From assembly GCA_044870295.1 (NCBI GenBank), contig JBIOYQ010000072.1, forward strand, positions 1 to 28,401: DNA of 28,401 nucleotides, read 5' to 3'. The stretch comes from AC-52 sp044870295. Its GTDB lineage: Bacteria; Actinomycetota; UBA4738. Positions 15,751 through 23,548 of this stretch are shown piece by piece (position 1 is the stretch's first letter; the number at the start of each line of letters is the position of its first letter). The notes beneath the pieces were generated by a model that saw only the letters and a program-made list of their open reading frames with translations, had not been told where the DNA came from and made no database searches. The position numbers were made by a program, and so were the translations under genes.

Positions 15751-16683
15751 CTACGTCCGAGGCGGAGAGGCCGTCGAGGGGGTCGGTCGCAGGAGCGACA
15801 GCCCCAGCCCGAGAGCCAGAATCCCCGCGATGATCGCGAGGGACACCGCGACCGGGATCTCCACGACGCCGCTCGCGATCATCTTGAGGCCCACGAAGCC
15901 CAGGATCGCCGCGAGCGACGGCGTCAGGAACCGGAACCGCCCCATGGCGCCGGCCAGCACGAAGTACAGCGATCGCAGGCCCAGGATGGCCATGGCGTTC
16001 GACGTGAACGCGACGAACGCGTCTCGGGTCACCGAGAAGACGGCGGGCACGGAGTCGATGGCGAACACGACGTCGGTCGCTTCGATCAGGACCAGCACGG
16101 CGAAGAGTGGCGTGGCGGCCACCCGTCCCTGATGGCGGACCATCAACCGCTGTCCCTCGAACGTCTCGGTCAACGGCACGAACCTCCGCAGCACCTTCAA
16201 CACGAGGCTCTCCTCCGGAGAGCGCTCACGCTCCCGTTGGAGCAGGAGCCGGATCGCCGTGACCAGGAGCAACCCGCCGAACACATAGATCATCCAGTGG
16301 AACCGATGCAGGAGCGCCGACCCACCCAGGATGAAGGACAGCCGCAACACGATGGCCCCGAGCACCCCCCAGAACAGCACACGGTGCTGATACGCCTTCG
16401 GCACGGCGAAGTGCGTGAAGATGAGGATGAAGACGAAGACGTTGTCGACGGACAGGCTCCACTCGATGAGGTAGCCGGCCGCGAACTGTCCCGCCGTCTC
16501 GCCACCCCTCCACAGCCACAACAGCGCGCCGAAGGCCGCGGCCAGTCCCACCCACGCGGCGGTCCACGCCAACGCTTCCTTGATGGGGACTTCGTGGGCG
16601 CGGCGGTGCAGGACCAGGAGATCGACGCTCAGGACCACGCCGAGAAAGGCGAGGAACGCCGCCCAGTGGAACCATTCGACCAT
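15751..16683 (-). CDS. TerC/Alx-family membrane protein, probable manganese exporter
   Basis: This is a 310-residue integral membrane protein of the TerC family. The conserved acids sit in membrane helices: Asp21 in LSVDLLVLHRRAHEV, Glu74 and Asp80 in EWSLSVDNVFVF, and the pair in EATDVVFAIDSVPAV. Members such as E. coli Alx and B. subtilis relatives export Mn2+, and some supply metal to secreted enzymes. The 5' leader carries a manganese riboswitch (16709-16824), which makes Mn2+ efflux the best prediction. The ATG is preceded by GGGAGG with a 5-base spacer, and that site can pair with the riboswitch 3' end. A hairpin lies 7 bases after the stop. Confidence 0.92.
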   Translation of the reverse strand: MVEWFHWAAFLAFLGVVLSVDLLVLHRRAHEVPIKEALAWTAAWVGLAAAFGALLWLWRGGETAGQFAAGYLIEWSLSVDNVFVFILIFTHFAVPKAYQHRVLFWGVLGAIVLRLSFILGGSALLHRFHWMIYVFGGLLLVTAIRLLLQRERERSPEESLVLKVLRRFVPLTETFEGQRLMVRHQGRVAATPLFAVLVLIEATDVVFAIDSVPAVFSVTRDAFVAFTSNAMAILGLRSLYFVLAGAMGRFRFLTPSLAAILGFVGLKMIASGVVEIPVAVSLAIIAGILALGLGLSLLRPTPSTASPPRT

Positions 16684-16708
16684 GCCGACCTCCCAGCCGT
16701 ATCCATGG

Positions 16709-16824
16709 CCGAAGGTCTCGTCACGGGTGCCCTAGGCGGGCACTGGGGTCCGACCGGGCCGGCTTCGCTGCCGCGCCGGCCGTGCTGACGGCGGGACCCG
16801 AACTCGACTACTCCCCTTCGAGCT
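16709..16824 (-). promoter_or_regulatory. yybP-ykoY manganese riboswitch before terC-family gene
   Basis: The leader RNA contains the conserved elements of the yybP-ykoY (Mn2+) aptamer in order: GGGGAGTAG near the 5' end, GTCAGCACG in the middle and GACGAGACC near the 3' end. Four stems can be read: P1 CGAAGG/CCTTCG (16815-16820 with 16711-16716), GGGTCC/GGACCC (16794-16799 with 16746-16751), an inner GGCCGGC/GCCGGCC (16775-16781 with 16757-16763) and GTGCCC/GGGCAC (16738-16743 with 16727-16732). The P1 3' strand GACCT (16713-16717) is also complementary to AGGTC at 16687-16691, which overlaps the ribosome binding site. Binding of Mn2+ should hold P1 and free that site, switching translation on (inference from family behaviour). 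Confidence 0.88.
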
Positions 16825-16825
16825 G

Positions 16826-16831
16826 TCTATA
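16826..16831 (-). promoter_or_regulatory. Probable -10 element of the terC-family riboswitch transcript
   Basis: TATAGA on the reverse strand would place the transcript start close to 16819, the first base of riboswitch stem P1. It lies within a GCTGT-N4-ACAGC inverted repeat (16822-16835). No good -35 was found. Confidence 0.45.
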
Positions 16832-16850
16832 CAGCGTATCGGAGAAACGC

Positions 16851-17315
16851 CTAGGACGGCTCCGAGGGGATCAGCACCGACATCCGGATCCGGATGCCGC
16901 CGGATCCCTCGGCGGTGATCGACACCTCGTCCACGAGGCCGCGGATGATGGGGAGGGATAGGACGCGGTCGAAGGGGAGGTCCTCGGTGTCAATCTCTCC
17001 AGGGGACCCGGATACCTCGCGCCCCGGCTTCCCATGGGGGTCAACCACGTCGATCACCACCCGGTCCCGTTCCGGCCACACGGAGACCCGGACGCGATGG
17101 TCATCGCTCGCGTCAGCCGCCTCGCCGGCCGAGAGAGCCGTGTTGCAGGCCTCGGAGACCGCCAGCTTGATGTCCTCCAGCATGTCCTCGGGAACGTCGT
17201 GCAGGCGGGACAGAGCGCCGACGGTGTGGCGGGCCGTGCGGGCGAAGATCGGCTTGGCGGGGACTTCGAGCTCGAGCTCTGGGAAGGGTCCCCCGTTGGT
17301 CGTCCCGGCGCTCAT
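16851..17315 (-). CDS. RsbW-like anti-sigma factor / serine kinase
   Basis: This 154-residue protein is a GHKL-type ATPase of the RsbW/SpoIIAB group. An N box is visible in AVSEACNTAL and the tail has LPIIRGLVDEVSI, typical of these kinases. The G1 region DVVDPHGKPG is irregular, with one more residue than the usual DxGxG. It should phosphorylate its antagonist and bind a sigma factor when free. It overlaps the STAS gene in an ATGA tetranucleotide, as expected for a partner-switching pair. No sigma factor gene lies in the window, so the controlled sigma factor is encoded elsewhere. Confidence 0.82.
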   Translation of the reverse strand: MSAGTTNGGPFPELELEVPAKPIFARTARHTVGALSRLHDVPEDMLEDIKLAVSEACNTALSAGEAADASDDHRVRVSVWPERDRVVIDVVDPHGKPGREVSGSPGEIDTEDLPFDRVLSLPIIRGLVDEVSITAEGSGGIRIRMSVLIPSEPS

Positions 17316-17662
17316 CCTCCGGCGACCGGTGCCTTCAGGGCCTCCTCGAGGGTGCCGTGGATCGGGAAGGCCTTGTTCAACCCGGTGATGTCGAAGATCT
17401 TCAGGATCTTGTCCTGGGTGATGACGATGGAGAGGTTGCCGCCGCGCGTGCGGACGCGCTTGAGGCCCTCGACCAGCACACCGAGCCCGGTGGAGTCGAG
17501 GAAGTCGACGTTCTGCATGTCCACGACGATGTTCAATGATCCCGCGTCCACGAGGTCGACGATGGCCTGCCGCATCCTGGGAGCGGTGTACACGTCGATC
17601 TCGCCGCGCAGCGACAGGACGGCCACGCCGTCTCGTTCGGAAGTCTCGAGCTCCAGGTCCAT
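17312..17662 (-). CDS. STAS-domain anti-sigma factor antagonist (RsbV-like)
   Basis: This 116-residue single STAS domain has the phosphorylation motif NVDFLDSTGLGVL, with Ser57 as the expected site for the downstream kinase. VAVLSLRGEIDVYTAP and GGNLSIVITQDKILKIF fit RsbV/SpoIIAA proteins. Unphosphorylated, it should sequester the kinase and release the sigma factor. It is the first gene of the two-gene operon and is translationally coupled to the kinase. TAGACT lies 9 bases before the ATG, so the leader is absent or only a few bases. Confidence 0.9.
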   Translation of the reverse strand: MDLELETSERDGVAVLSLRGEIDVYTAPRMRQAIVDLVDAGSLNIVVDMQNVDFLDSTGLGVLVEGLKRVRTRGGNLSIVITQDKILKIFDITGLNKAFPIHGTLEEALKAPVAGG

Positions 17663-17671
17663 GGAGCGGCC

Positions 17672-17677
17672 AGTCTA
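17672..17677 (-). promoter_or_regulatory. -10 box of the STAS gene at 17662
   Basis: TAGACT on the reverse strand ends 9 bases before the ATG, so the leader is at most a few bases. Confidence 0.5.
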
Positions 17678-17722
17678 CATCAGCCCCCGAAGAGCTTCTT
17701 CGCGGAGGCCGGTCCGATGACG

Positions 17723-17751
17723 TTGCGACCGGCGCCAGAGCCCGCTAACCT
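17723..17751 (+). promoter_or_regulatory. Promoter of exported-protein/LCP operon
   Basis: TTGCGA (17723-17728) and TAACCT (17746-17751) are separated by 17 bases; the -10 ends 9 bases before the ATG at 17761. Confidence 0.55.
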
Positions 17752-17760
17752 GCCTCCCCG

Positions 17761-18561
17761 ATGCGCCCCGCTCCACCGAAGCAACCGTTTCCTGACGAAG
17801 AGTCGTCGCCGTCCAGCGAGCCCACTGCGCTGCTGGACCGACCATCAGGCAGCAGGACTGTCACGAGGCAGGCAATCGCCAAGCGACGCCTTCGGGCCCG
17901 CGCTTGGTTGGCCACGGCCCTGTTGGCGCTGGTGGTGGCCGGCGTGGGCGTGTGGCTCGCCACCAGGGGGTCCTCGTCCCCGGAGGCCGGCGGCCCCGGA
18001 CCGAGGCCTTCGGCGACCACGACCGTCCCCGGCCGGCCGCTCTTCTTCTTCCCCATCGACCTGCGGCATCCCGCCGCCACCGGCAAGGACAAGCAGGCGG
18101 CATCCGACGACGCCACCGTCGCCATCGCGGCTCGCCTTTCCACCTTCTACGACACCGTGTTCGCCAACCCGGAGACCTGGGCCAACGGTGTCCCCGACGG
18201 CGCATGGTCGCTCTTCGACCGATCGGTGGCAGACCGAGCGAAGAAGGATGCGGACGCGTTCACGCTCGGTGACCGGGCGACGGGGCTGGCCGAGCTCAAA
18301 GTGAAGGACGCGACGCTCGCCGTGAAGGTCCTGCTCGATCCGTCGGGGCAGGCCGACGCCGCGATCGCGGAGGTGGAGTTCGTCGCGGTGGGGACGATGC
18401 AGGACGGGCAGAAGATCGACATCACGAACCACGTGTCGTTCCTGTTGCGGCCCGAGGGGGGCCAATGGGCGGTGGTGGGCTATCCGAGCGCCAGCACCGA
18501 CGTCCAGGCCAGGACGGCGCCGTCTCCCAGCGCCGGCCCGTCCGGGAGCGCCACCCCATGA
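17761..18561 (+). CDS. Membrane-anchored exported protein, function unknown
   Basis: This 266-residue protein starts with about 45 hydrophilic residues, then a basic stretch (AKRRLRARA) and one membrane span at about 47-68 (LATALLALVVAGVGVWLA). A Ser/Pro/Thr linker leads to a predicted extracytoplasmic domain at about 95-250. I do not recognise the family with confidence. The domain (FYDTVFANPETWANG, LLRPEGGQWAVVGY) has the feel of an NTF2/Mce-associated fold, but this is weak. It overlaps the LCP ligase gene in ATGA, so the two are coupled, and a role in the cell envelope is likely. TTGCGA at 17723-17728 and TAACCT at 17746-17751 form a promoter with a 17-base spacer. Confidence 0.75.
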   Translation: MRPAPPKQPFPDEESSPSSEPTALLDRPSGSRTVTRQAIAKRRLRARAWLATALLALVVAGVGVWLATRGSSSPEAGGPGPRPSATTTVPGRPLFFFPIDLRHPAATGKDKQAASDDATVAIAARLSTFYDTVFANPETWANGVPDGAWSLFDRSVADRAKKDADAFTLGDRATGLAELKVKDATLAVKVLLDPSGQADAAIAEVEFVAVGTMQDGQKIDITNHVSFLLRPEGGQWAVVGYPSASTDVQARTAPSPSAGPSGSATP

Positions 18562-19514
18562 TGCGGTTCCGTCGGGCCGTGGCGTACTGGCTGTCGGCGT
18601 CGGTGGCGGTGGCATCGCTGGCCGGCGTTCTGATCCTGATCGGTCCTCGTGGGCACGCAGGCCGGGCGCACGCATCGGTCTCGACCGCCGGCGGCGCGGG
18701 CGTGTTCGAGCTGCACGCAGCGCACGACGGCGCCTCGTTCGTTCCCGCCCTGGAGGGGAAGCGGCCGCTGTTCATCCTGGCCCTCGGCAGCGACGCTCGG
18801 TCGACGCGGGTCATCGAACACAGCCGATCGGACTCGATCCATCTGATCGGGATCAACCTGCAGCGCCACAAGGCGTCCATCCTCGGGTTCCCCCGGGACT
18901 CCTGGGTGAACATCCCCGGCCACGGCACCGACAAGATCAACACCGCGATGTATTTCGGAGGGCCCGCTCTCACGGTGCAGACCGTCGAGTCCATCACCGG
19001 CATCCAGATCGACTTCTGGATGCTCACCTCCTTCGGCGGGCTCCGCCGCATGGTGACGGGCATCGGCGGGCTGGACGTGCGCGTCTCGCAGGCGATGCAC
19101 GATCAGTATTCGGGTGCGAACTTCTCGAAGGGCATGCACCACTTCAACGGCAAGCAGGCGTTGAGCTTCGCTCGGGACCGCCACGACGTTCCCGGCGGCG
19201 ACCTCGGGCGCTCCGCGAACCAGGGGAAGCTCATGCTGTCGGCGCTGTCGAAGCTGCGCAACACCTTCGCCGAGCATCCCGCCGAGCTCCTCGATTGGAT
19301 CGCCCTGGGCTGGAACCACTTGCACCTGAACTTCGACCTGTCGACCATGCTGAACCTGGCGCTCACCGCCGCGACCATGTCGCCCGACGACGTGACCAAC
19401 CAGGTGGTTCCCGCCACCACGGGAACGGTTGGCTCGGCCAGCGTGGTGTTCATCTCGAGCTCGGCCCGATCCGTGTACGCCGACCTGCGCGACGACGGCT
19501 TGATCGGGAGCTGA
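18558..19514 (+). CDS. LytR-CpsA-Psr (LCP) family cell-wall ligase
   Basis: This 318-residue protein has an N-terminal signal anchor at about 9-30 and an extracytoplasmic LCP domain. LALGSDAR, RSDSIHLIGINLQRHKASIL, GFPRDSWVNIPGHGTDKIN and LSFARDRHDVPGGDLGRSANQ are the family motifs; the Arg and Asp residues in them bind the polyprenyl pyrophosphate group. LCP enzymes attach glycopolymers (arabinogalactan or teichoic acids) to peptidoglycan. The start at 18558 overlaps the stop of the upstream gene (ATGA). The frame runs 31 codons further upstream, but those lie inside the previous gene. Confidence 0.92.
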   Translation: MMRFRRAVAYWLSASVAVASLAGVLILIGPRGHAGRAHASVSTAGGAGVFELHAAHDGASFVPALEGKRPLFILALGSDARSTRVIEHSRSDSIHLIGINLQRHKASILGFPRDSWVNIPGHGTDKINTAMYFGGPALTVQTVESITGIQIDFWMLTSFGGLRRMVTGIGGLDVRVSQAMHDQYSGANFSKGMHHFNGKQALSFARDRHDVPGGDLGRSANQGKLMLSALSKLRNTFAEHPAELLDWIALGWNHLHLNFDLSTMLNLALTAATMSPDDVTNQVVPATTGTVGSASVVFISSSARSVYADLRDDGLIGS

Positions 19515-19517
19515 GAC

Positions 19518-19536
19518 CGCGGCGGCCTCGGCCGCG
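19518..19536. terminator. Possible bidirectional terminator between LCP and CaCA genes
   Basis: CGCGGC and GCCGCG form an all-GC 6-base stem with a 7-base loop. It fills nearly all of the 22 bases between the two convergent stops. No T run is present. Confidence 0.4.
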
Positions 19537-20580
19537 TCAGATCCGGACCAGAACGAACACCACGTATCCCGCGAAGAACCCTCCTTGCAGGAGCAGGAGC
19601 TTCGCGCCAAGGCGGCCCCGGACCAGCACCGTGAGCCACAGGACGGTCCCAGCGACCAGCGCGATCACCGCGGCGACCAGGGCGTCCAGGCTGCCGGATC
19701 CGGTGAACCGCCACGGGGTCAGCAACAGCCCGATCGTCACGGGGAACGCCGACTGGAACACCATGGCCCCTGTGAGGTTGCCCAGAGCCAGGGTGTCCTT
19801 GCGACGGCCCACCCACAGGACGCTGTTGAACTTCTCGGGCAGCTCCGTGGCGATCGGCGCCATGAGCAACGCCAGGGCGAGGGGCGGGAGGTGGAAGTCG
19901 GTGGCGATGCGTTCGACGCCCAGCACGAACACCCGGGCCCCGGCGATGATCCCCACCAGGGCCACGGCGGTCTGCGTGATGCTGGCCAGGACCGTGGGGG
20001 TGGCCGCCGGCTCCAGCCTCTGGAGGCGGCGCCTCCATCGGAGGAAGTACAGGGGCCTGACCTCCCCCGAGGCCTCGCGCTCTTCGGCCCCCCCGTCGGG
20101 GGTCTGGAAGTGGCGGCGAACATACAGCACGTAGCCGACCATCAATGCCACGGCCAGCGCCCACTTGAACCAGGACACATGGAACAGCCCGGCTACAACG
20201 GCCAGGCTGTACATCGCCAGGAAGTAGCCCAGGTCCTGCAGGAGGACACGCCGATCGCCGTGCAGGTCCGTGGACCGTCGTCCGCCTCGGGCGAACACCA
20301 GCACGGCGAATCCGACGACGAACATGGCCAGCGTGCTGAGCATGAAGGGGGCCCCGACGATGGCCCCGATGCCGATCTCCTCGCCCGAGTGGCGGCCGAA
20401 GGCGATGGCGACCAATGGCAGGATGGTCTCGGGGAGCGCCGTGCCTACCGCGGCGAGGACGCTGCCGACGGCGCCTTCGGGAAGTCCGAGACCTTCGCCG
20501 ATCCACTCGACGCCGTTGGTGAACAGTTCGGCGGCGACCAGGATGACCCCGAGGGCGGCCAGCAGCTCACCCCACTCCAC
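19537..20580 (-). CDS. CaCA-family (Na+/Ca2+ exchanger-like) antiporter
   Basis: This 347-residue membrane protein has two inverted alpha repeats of the calcium/cation antiporter superfamily. The first is AAVGTALPETILPLVAIAFG followed by IGIGAIVGAPFMLST; the second is APIATELPEKFNSVLWVG followed by LALGNLTGAMVFQS. Both keep the key Glu (LPE), but the usual GSN after each repeat is replaced by GAP and GAM, so ion choice may differ from standard exchangers. GTG at 20580 is preferred over GTG at 20586 because GGAGG lies 5 bases before the former and only 1 base before the latter. It is convergent with the LCP gene and divergent from the helicase. Confidence 0.83.
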   Translation of the reverse strand: MEWGELLAALGVILVAAELFTNGVEWIGEGLGLPEGAVGSVLAAVGTALPETILPLVAIAFGRHSGEEIGIGAIVGAPFMLSTLAMFVVGFAVLVFARGGRRSTDLHGDRRVLLQDLGYFLAMYSLAVVAGLFHVSWFKWALAVALMVGYVLYVRRHFQTPDGGAEEREASGEVRPLYFLRWRRRLQRLEPAATPTVLASITQTAVALVGIIAGARVFVLGVERIATDFHLPPLALALLMAPIATELPEKFNSVLWVGRRKDTLALGNLTGAMVFQSAFPVTIGLLLTPWRFTGSGSLDALVAAVIALVAGTVLWLTVLVRGRLGAKLLLLQGGFFAGYVVFVLVRI

Positions 20581-20615
20581 GGACACCTCCCCCGGTCACC
20601 GGCGTAGTGTCCCAC

Positions 20616-20621
20616 TACCAT
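20616..20621 (+). promoter_or_regulatory. -10 box of leaderless helicase gene
   Basis: TACCAT ends 7 bases before the ATG at 20629, which decides between that start and GTG at 20626. Confidence 0.55.
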
Positions 20622-20628
20622 CCTCGTG

Positions 20629-22896
20629 ATGGACGCTCGTGCCTTCCTCGATCGGCTCGCGACGATGGATGGCGGTCGGTCGAGCCTGGCTCACGTCGAA
20701 GTGCTCCCCGAGCGGGAGCCGCTGCTGGAACCTCTGCCCTCGCTGCCCGACGTCCTGCATCGCCGTCTGGCCATGCTGGGGATCGACGGCCTCTACCCGC
20801 ACCAACGCGCCGCCGTCGACCTGCTCGATGCGGGGCGGAACGTGGTGATCGCCACCGGAACCGCGTCGGGCAAGACGCTCGTCTACAACCTGGCGTTCGC
20901 GCGGGCCGTGCTGGAGGAGGAGAAGCGAACCGCCCTCTACCTGTTCCCGACCAAGGCCCTCGCCAGGGACCAGCTACGACAGGTTCGCGAACTGAAGCTG
21001 CCGCAGATCCGGGCGTCGGTGTACGACGGCGATACGCCGCAGGCCGAGCGGCCCCTGGTCCGCCGCAACGCCAACCTGGTCATGAGCAACCCGGACATGC
21101 TCCATGCGTCGATCCTGCCCGGGCACGCGCGATGGGCGGACTTCTTCCTTCGTCTGTCGCTCGTGGTGGTGGACGAGGCCCATGTGGCCCGGGGGGTCTT
21201 CGGGTCGCACGTGGCCATGATCCTGCGCCGGCTCCGGCGGCTGGTCGCCCACTACGGAGGCCAGCCCCAGTTCGTGCTGGCGTCGGCCACGGTCGGGAAC
21301 CCGGGCGATCTGGCCGAGCGGCTGGTGGGCCTCCCCTTCGCGGAGGTCACCGACGACGCATCGCCTCGAGGGGAGAAGCTGTTCGCGCTGTGGAACCCTC
21401 CGCTGGTCGATGAGGACCTGGGCCTGCGGCGGAGCGCGATCAGTGAGACCTCCTGGCTGCTCTCCGAGCTGGTGGAGAGCGAGACCCGGACCATCGCGTT
21501 CTGCCGGACCAGACGGGCGGCCGAGCTGGTGGCGGAGTTCGCGCGCCGCGATCTGCCCGGCATGCTGCGCCGGAGGGTGAAGTCCTACCGGGCGGGATAT
21601 CTCCCCGAGGAACGCCGGGCGCTGGAGCGCGCGCTCTCTTCCGGCGAGCTGCTCGGCGTGGCCGCCACCACCGCGCTCGAGCTGGGGATCGACGTGGGGT
21701 CCCTCGACGCCGCCCTGCTGGCCGGCTACCCGGGAACGCGCGCGTCGATGTGGCAGCAGGCCGGACGAGCCGGACGGCGCGGCGAGCCGTCCCTGGCCAT
21801 CCTGGTCGCCCAGGACGACCCGCTCGATCAGTACCTGGTTCAGCACCCGGACGATCTGTTCCGCAAGCCACCCGAGGCGGCCGTGGTCGACCCCACGAAT
21901 CCGTACGTCCTGGGGCCGCATCTGGCGTGCGCTGCCCGAGAGCAGCCCTTGACCGAAGAGGAGCTCCCCGTATTCGGCGAAGGAGCGCTCGAGTCGGTGC
22001 AGCGCCAGGTGGAGGAGGGTTCGCTGTTCTGGCGGCGCGGGCTCCTGTACCACCGTGGGCGCGACTCGCCCCATCGTCTGGTCGACGTCAGGTCGGCGTC
22101 CGGCGCGCTGTTCGCCATCGTGGACAAGGAGACCGGTGGCCTGCTGGGGACCGTGGATGAATCACGCGCGTACTGGCACGTGCACCCGGGAGCTGTCTAC
22201 CTCCATCAGGGAGAGCAGTACGAGGTGGCCGAATTGGATCTGGCCGGCCGGGTGGCGCTGGTGGCCAAGAGCGACGCCGACTACTACACGCAGACGCGCG
22301 ACCTCACGGACGTCGAGGTATTGAACGTCATCGACGAAGGCGCCATCAACGACGTGCCCGCCATGTTCGGCGACGTTCGGGTCACCCGGCAGGTCATCGG
22401 GTTCCAGCGCAAACTGTCCTCGACCCAGGAGACGATCGACGAGGTGGCCCTGTCGCTCCCGCCGCAGACGCTGGTGACGCGGGCGCTGTGGTGGCTCCTG
22501 CCCAAGCGTCTGCTGCTCCGAGCCCGGATCACGGCCGCCTCTCTCCCCGGGACCGCGCACGCGGCCGAGCACGCGGCCATCGGCCTGCTGCCGCTGGTGG
22601 CTACCTGCGACCGGTGGGACGTCGGCGGTCTGTCCACGCCGCTCCACTCGGATACGGGCGCGCCGACCATCTTCATCTACGACGGTTATCCGGGAGGGGC
22701 GGGGATCGCCGAGCGGGGCTACGAATCGGGAACGCGACTCGTGGAAGCCACGTTCGAGGCCGTGCGGCTGTGCCCCTGTGCCAGGGGTTGTCCTTCGTGC
22801 GTGCAGTCACCCAAGTGCGGCAATGGCAACGAGCCACTGGACAAGCAGGGCGCCGTGGCGTTGCTGGCCGCGATGTTGGGCAAGACCTGGGGGTAG
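20629..22896 (+). CDS. SF2 helicase of the MrfA/SftH/Hrq1 group with DUF1998 zinc domain
   Basis: This 755-residue DNA-dependent helicase has Walker A GTASGKT near 77-83, DEAH at 182-185, SATVGN as motif III, and QQAGRAGRRGE as motif VI. The C-terminal MZB/DUF1998 domain holds a cysteine cluster (Cys715, 717, 721, 724 and 730 in CPCARGCPSCVQSPKCGNG). B. subtilis MrfA acts in mitomycin-type crosslink repair and mycobacterial SftH is a 3'-5' translocase, so a DNA repair role is likely. The ATG at 20629 is chosen over GTG at 20626 because TACCAT lies exactly 7 bases before it, the spacing seen at other leaderless starts here. Confidence 0.92.
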   Translation: MDARAFLDRLATMDGGRSSLAHVEVLPEREPLLEPLPSLPDVLHRRLAMLGIDGLYPHQRAAVDLLDAGRNVVIATGTASGKTLVYNLAFARAVLEEEKRTALYLFPTKALARDQLRQVRELKLPQIRASVYDGDTPQAERPLVRRNANLVMSNPDMLHASILPGHARWADFFLRLSLVVVDEAHVARGVFGSHVAMILRRLRRLVAHYGGQPQFVLASATVGNPGDLAERLVGLPFAEVTDDASPRGEKLFALWNPPLVDEDLGLRRSAISETSWLLSELVESETRTIAFCRTRRAAELVAEFARRDLPGMLRRRVKSYRAGYLPEERRALERALSSGELLGVAATTALELGIDVGSLDAALLAGYPGTRASMWQQAGRAGRRGEPSLAILVAQDDPLDQYLVQHPDDLFRKPPEAAVVDPTNPYVLGPHLACAAREQPLTEEELPVFGEGALESVQRQVEEGSLFWRRGLLYHRGRDSPHRLVDVRSASGALFAIVDKETGGLLGTVDESRAYWHVHPGAVYLHQGEQYEVAELDLAGRVALVAKSDADYYTQTRDLTDVEVLNVIDEGAINDVPAMFGDVRVTRQVIGFQRKLSSTQETIDEVALSLPPQTLVTRALWWLLPKRLLLRARITAASLPGTAHAAEHAAIGLLPLVATCDRWDVGGLSTPLHSDTGAPTIFIYDGYPGGAGIAERGYESGTRLVEATFEAVRLCPCARGCPSCVQSPKCGNGNEPLDKQGAVALLAAMLGKTWG

Positions 22897-22914
22897 CCTG
22901 CGCCGGTTGCGTCG

Positions 22915-23508
22915 CTATCGTTCGGCCACGTAGATCGGCAGGCGGGGGCCGAGAGGACCGCGGGTGAGCGCCCGGACCCTGACGAATCCGGCGTCGTACA
23001 GCAGGTCGGCGAGCTCGCGACGGCTCCACCCGGCGTGGGAGTTGTGGATCCATCGAAGGACGCTTCGAACCGGCCCCGGCATGTCGATGTCCGCGATGGC
23101 GAAGCGTCCGCCCGGTCGCAGCACCCGGGCGACCTCGGCGACCCCGATCCGCGCGTCCGCCCAGTGATGCACCGTCATCGAGGCCACCGCGCGGTCGAAG
23201 CTCCCGTCGGGGAACGGCAAGCGTTCGGACCGCGCCACGATGAAGTGGGCGGGCGTCCTGTTCCTCTTCCGCTCCGCTTGCCCAATCATCTGTGGCGCCG
23301 CGTCGGCTCCGACCATCAACCGCGCGTCGGGAGCCAGCTCGATGGCCAGCGTGCCGGTCCCCGCCCCGACATCCAGAACGCGCGTCCCCTCCAACGGCTC
23401 GAGCGCCGATCGCAGCGCCCGGTGGACCGGCTCGAACACTCGCCGCTGCAGGAAGGAGCGGTCGTAGGTCTCTGCCCATCGGTCGAACCGCTCGACACCC
23501 TTGTCCAT
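22915..23508 (-). CDS. Class I SAM-dependent methyltransferase
   Basis: This 197-residue methyltransferase of the Methyltransf_11 type has motif I VLDVGAGTGTLA at 44-55, the acidic end of strand 2 in VGADAAPQM, and SERLPFPDGSFDRAVAS as motif III/IV. VARVLRPGGRFAIADIDMP is the typical post-motif strand. The opening residues (RFDRWAETYDRSF) are as in UbiE-like enzymes. Its substrate cannot be told. TAGGGT lies 9 bases before the ATG, and the LOG-like gene starts in the other direction 40 bases away. Confidence 0.9.
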   Translation of the reverse strand: MDKGVERFDRWAETYDRSFLQRRVFEPVHRALRSALEPLEGTRVLDVGAGTGTLAIELAPDARLMVGADAAPQMIGQAERKRNRTPAHFIVARSERLPFPDGSFDRAVASMTVHHWADARIGVAEVARVLRPGGRFAIADIDMPGPVRSVLRWIHNSHAGWSRRELADLLYDAGFVRVRALTRGPLGPRLPIYVAER

Positions 23509-23517
23509 CCGATCACC

Positions 23518-23523
23518 ACCCTA
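23518..23523 (-). promoter_or_regulatory. -10 box of methyltransferase gene
   Basis: TAGGGT on the reverse strand ends 9 bases before the ATG at 23508. Confidence 0.5.
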
Positions 23524-23535
23524 TCGAGGGCGCGG

Positions 23536-23541
23536 TAGCCT
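23536..23541 (+). promoter_or_regulatory. -10 box of leaderless LOG-like gene
   Basis: TAGCCT ends 7 bases before the ATG at 23549. It lies 12 bases from the divergent methyltransferase box. Confidence 0.55.
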
Positions 23542-23548
23542 GGCCCGC

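Noticed and set aside
15007..16788. Forward open frame of 593 codons
   Set aside because: It is antisense to the antiporter, terC-family gene and riboswitch, with no recognisable motif.
16822..16835. GCTGT-N4-ACAGC inverted repeat as an MntR-type operator
   Set aside because: It overlaps the -10 box but is short and does not match a known operator well enough to claim.
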